A stretch of 64,000 nt of DNA, from the NCBI RefSeq assembly GCF_000758665.1, contig NZ_CP009285.1, forward strand, positions 1,302,001 to 1,366,000, in the 5' to 3' direction. A program made the translations under genes and the position numbers. Numbering within the stretch: the first letter of the stretch is position 1; each line of letters begins with the position of its first letter. The stretch is from Paenibacillus borealis (GTDB taxonomy: Bacteria > Bacillota > Bacilli > Paenibacillales > Paenibacillaceae). The notes under the pieces were generated by a model. It saw nothing but the letters and a program-made list of their open reading frames with translations. It was not told the origin of the DNA and did no database searches. This document shows positions 63,452 to 64,000 of the stretch, in pieces.

Positions 63452-64000
63452 TTGAATACTACGAATAAACAGCAGCTTGCCACCTTCGCCGGCGGCTGCT
63501 TCTGGTGTATGGTCAAGCCGTTCGACGAGCTGCCGGGCATAGTCTCGGTGGTATCCGGTTATACAGGCGGGCATACGGAGAAACCTACCTATGAGGACTT
63601 AGAAACAGATACGACGGGGCATAGGGAGGCGGTGCAGATCACCTTTGAACCGGAGCGCTTCCCTTATGAACGTCTGCTGGACATTTACTGGCAGCTGATT
63701 GATCCGACAGACAGCGGCGGGCAATTCATGGACCGGGGGCGTGCTTACGAGGCAGCGATCTTCGTGCATAGCGAAGAGCAGCGGGAGCAGGCAGAGCGGT
63801 CAAAGGAAGCGCTGAAAGCCAGCAAACGGTTCAAAGCACCCATTGTGACGGAAATTCTGCCGGCAACCACCTTCTATCCGGCGGAAGCGGAGCATCAGCA
63901 TTATTACCGGACCCATCCGCTGGACTATAAGCTGTATCAGAAGGGCTCCGGCCGTGATGACTTCACGGAGCTGCACTGGAACGGCCGGGATGACAAGAAG
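63452..64000 (+). CDS. msrA: Peptide methionine sulfoxide reductase MsrA (3' end outside window)
   Basis: The open frame runs from TTG 63452 (AAGGAGG 8 nt upstream) to the window end, 183 codons. The catalytic motif FAGGCFWCMVKPFDELPG (Cys16) reduces methionine-S-sulfoxide in proteins. GYTGGHTEKPTYEDL, TGHREAVQITFEP and YPAEAEHQHYY follow as expected. The MsrA domain ends near the window edge with ELHWNGRDDKK. In related bacteria this linker leads into an MsrB domain, so an MsrA-MsrB fusion is likely but not visible. Confidence 0.93.
   Translation, partial: MNTTNKQQLATFAGGCFWCMVKPFDELPGIVSVVSGYTGGHTEKPTYEDLETDTTGHREAVQITFEPERFPYERLLDIYWQLIDPTDSGGQFMDRGRAYEAAIFVHSEEQREQAERSKEALKASKRFKAPIVTEILPATTFYPAEAEHQHYYRTHPLDYKLYQKGSGRDDFTELHWNGRDDKK

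Overview
The window is a chromosomal segment of a spore-forming low-G+C Gram-positive bacterium, almost certainly Paenibacillus or a close relative. Support comes from strong AGGAGG-type ribosome binding sites, frequent GTG/TTG starts, a SleB-type spore cortex hydrolase, an SspH-type spore protein, leucine T-boxes, a CIRCE site before groESL, and a gene order (tsaE-tsaB-rimI-tsaD ... ABC-F, moaC, tatA-tatC, groES-groEL) that follows the ydiB-groEL region of Bacillus subtilis. No rRNA or tRNA genes were seen. Both window ends cut genes: a SleB-like hydrolase on the left and msrA on the right.

Layout. 1-12.5 kb: SleB fragment, diacylglycerol glycosyltransferase, a TetR/YhgE pair with a shared candidate operator, gltB, and an ABC exporter behind a long, highly folded leader. 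12.5-21 kb: M23 peptidase/bactofilin, cardiolipin synthase, YitT, an NHEJ operon (ku, separate ligase and polymerase parts of LigD), and two small genes including sspH. 21-25.2 kb: DMT exporter and the t6A/RimI operon. 25.2-27.6 kb: leuA behind two tandem leucine T-boxes. 28.1-40.5 kb: a self-contained polyol PTS locus with a PRD regulator, Gat-type EIIA/EIIB/EIIC, a zinc dehydrogenase, ribulose-phosphate epimerase, a frameshifted glycerol-1-phosphate-dehydrogenase-like gene, RpiB, transketolase and its own HPr and Enzyme I. Together these would import and phosphorylate a pentitol, oxidise it to a ketopentose phosphate and feed the pentose phosphate pathway. Two near-identical promoter modules (upstream inverted repeat, cre-like box, -10) lie before the regulator and before rpiB.

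40.5-44.3 kb is a non-coding, repeat-rich zone: a 42-bp array that runs into the ptsI stop codon, two 51-bp palindrome-cored arrays, an IS150-group element inside one array, a structured RNA-like segment, an mqo gene cut after 24 codons, and a cluster of DnaA boxes. The interval from tsaD to the ABC-F gene, adjacent in B. subtilis, is expanded here by about 19 kb.

44.3-54.4 kb returns to the conserved backbone (ABC-F, 5-formyl-THF cyclo-ligase, moaC, mog-like, tatA, tatC, MFS/LysR pair, groESL). 54.4-59.5 kb is accessory: decayed integrase and phage DUF2793-like fragments, an AT-rich TetR/CrtC-lipocalin/flavodoxin-fold module, an IS3 remnant and a three-gene cassette of small, possibly phage-derived proteins. 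59.5-63.4 kb carries a LytTR two-component system and a divergent ABC exporter.
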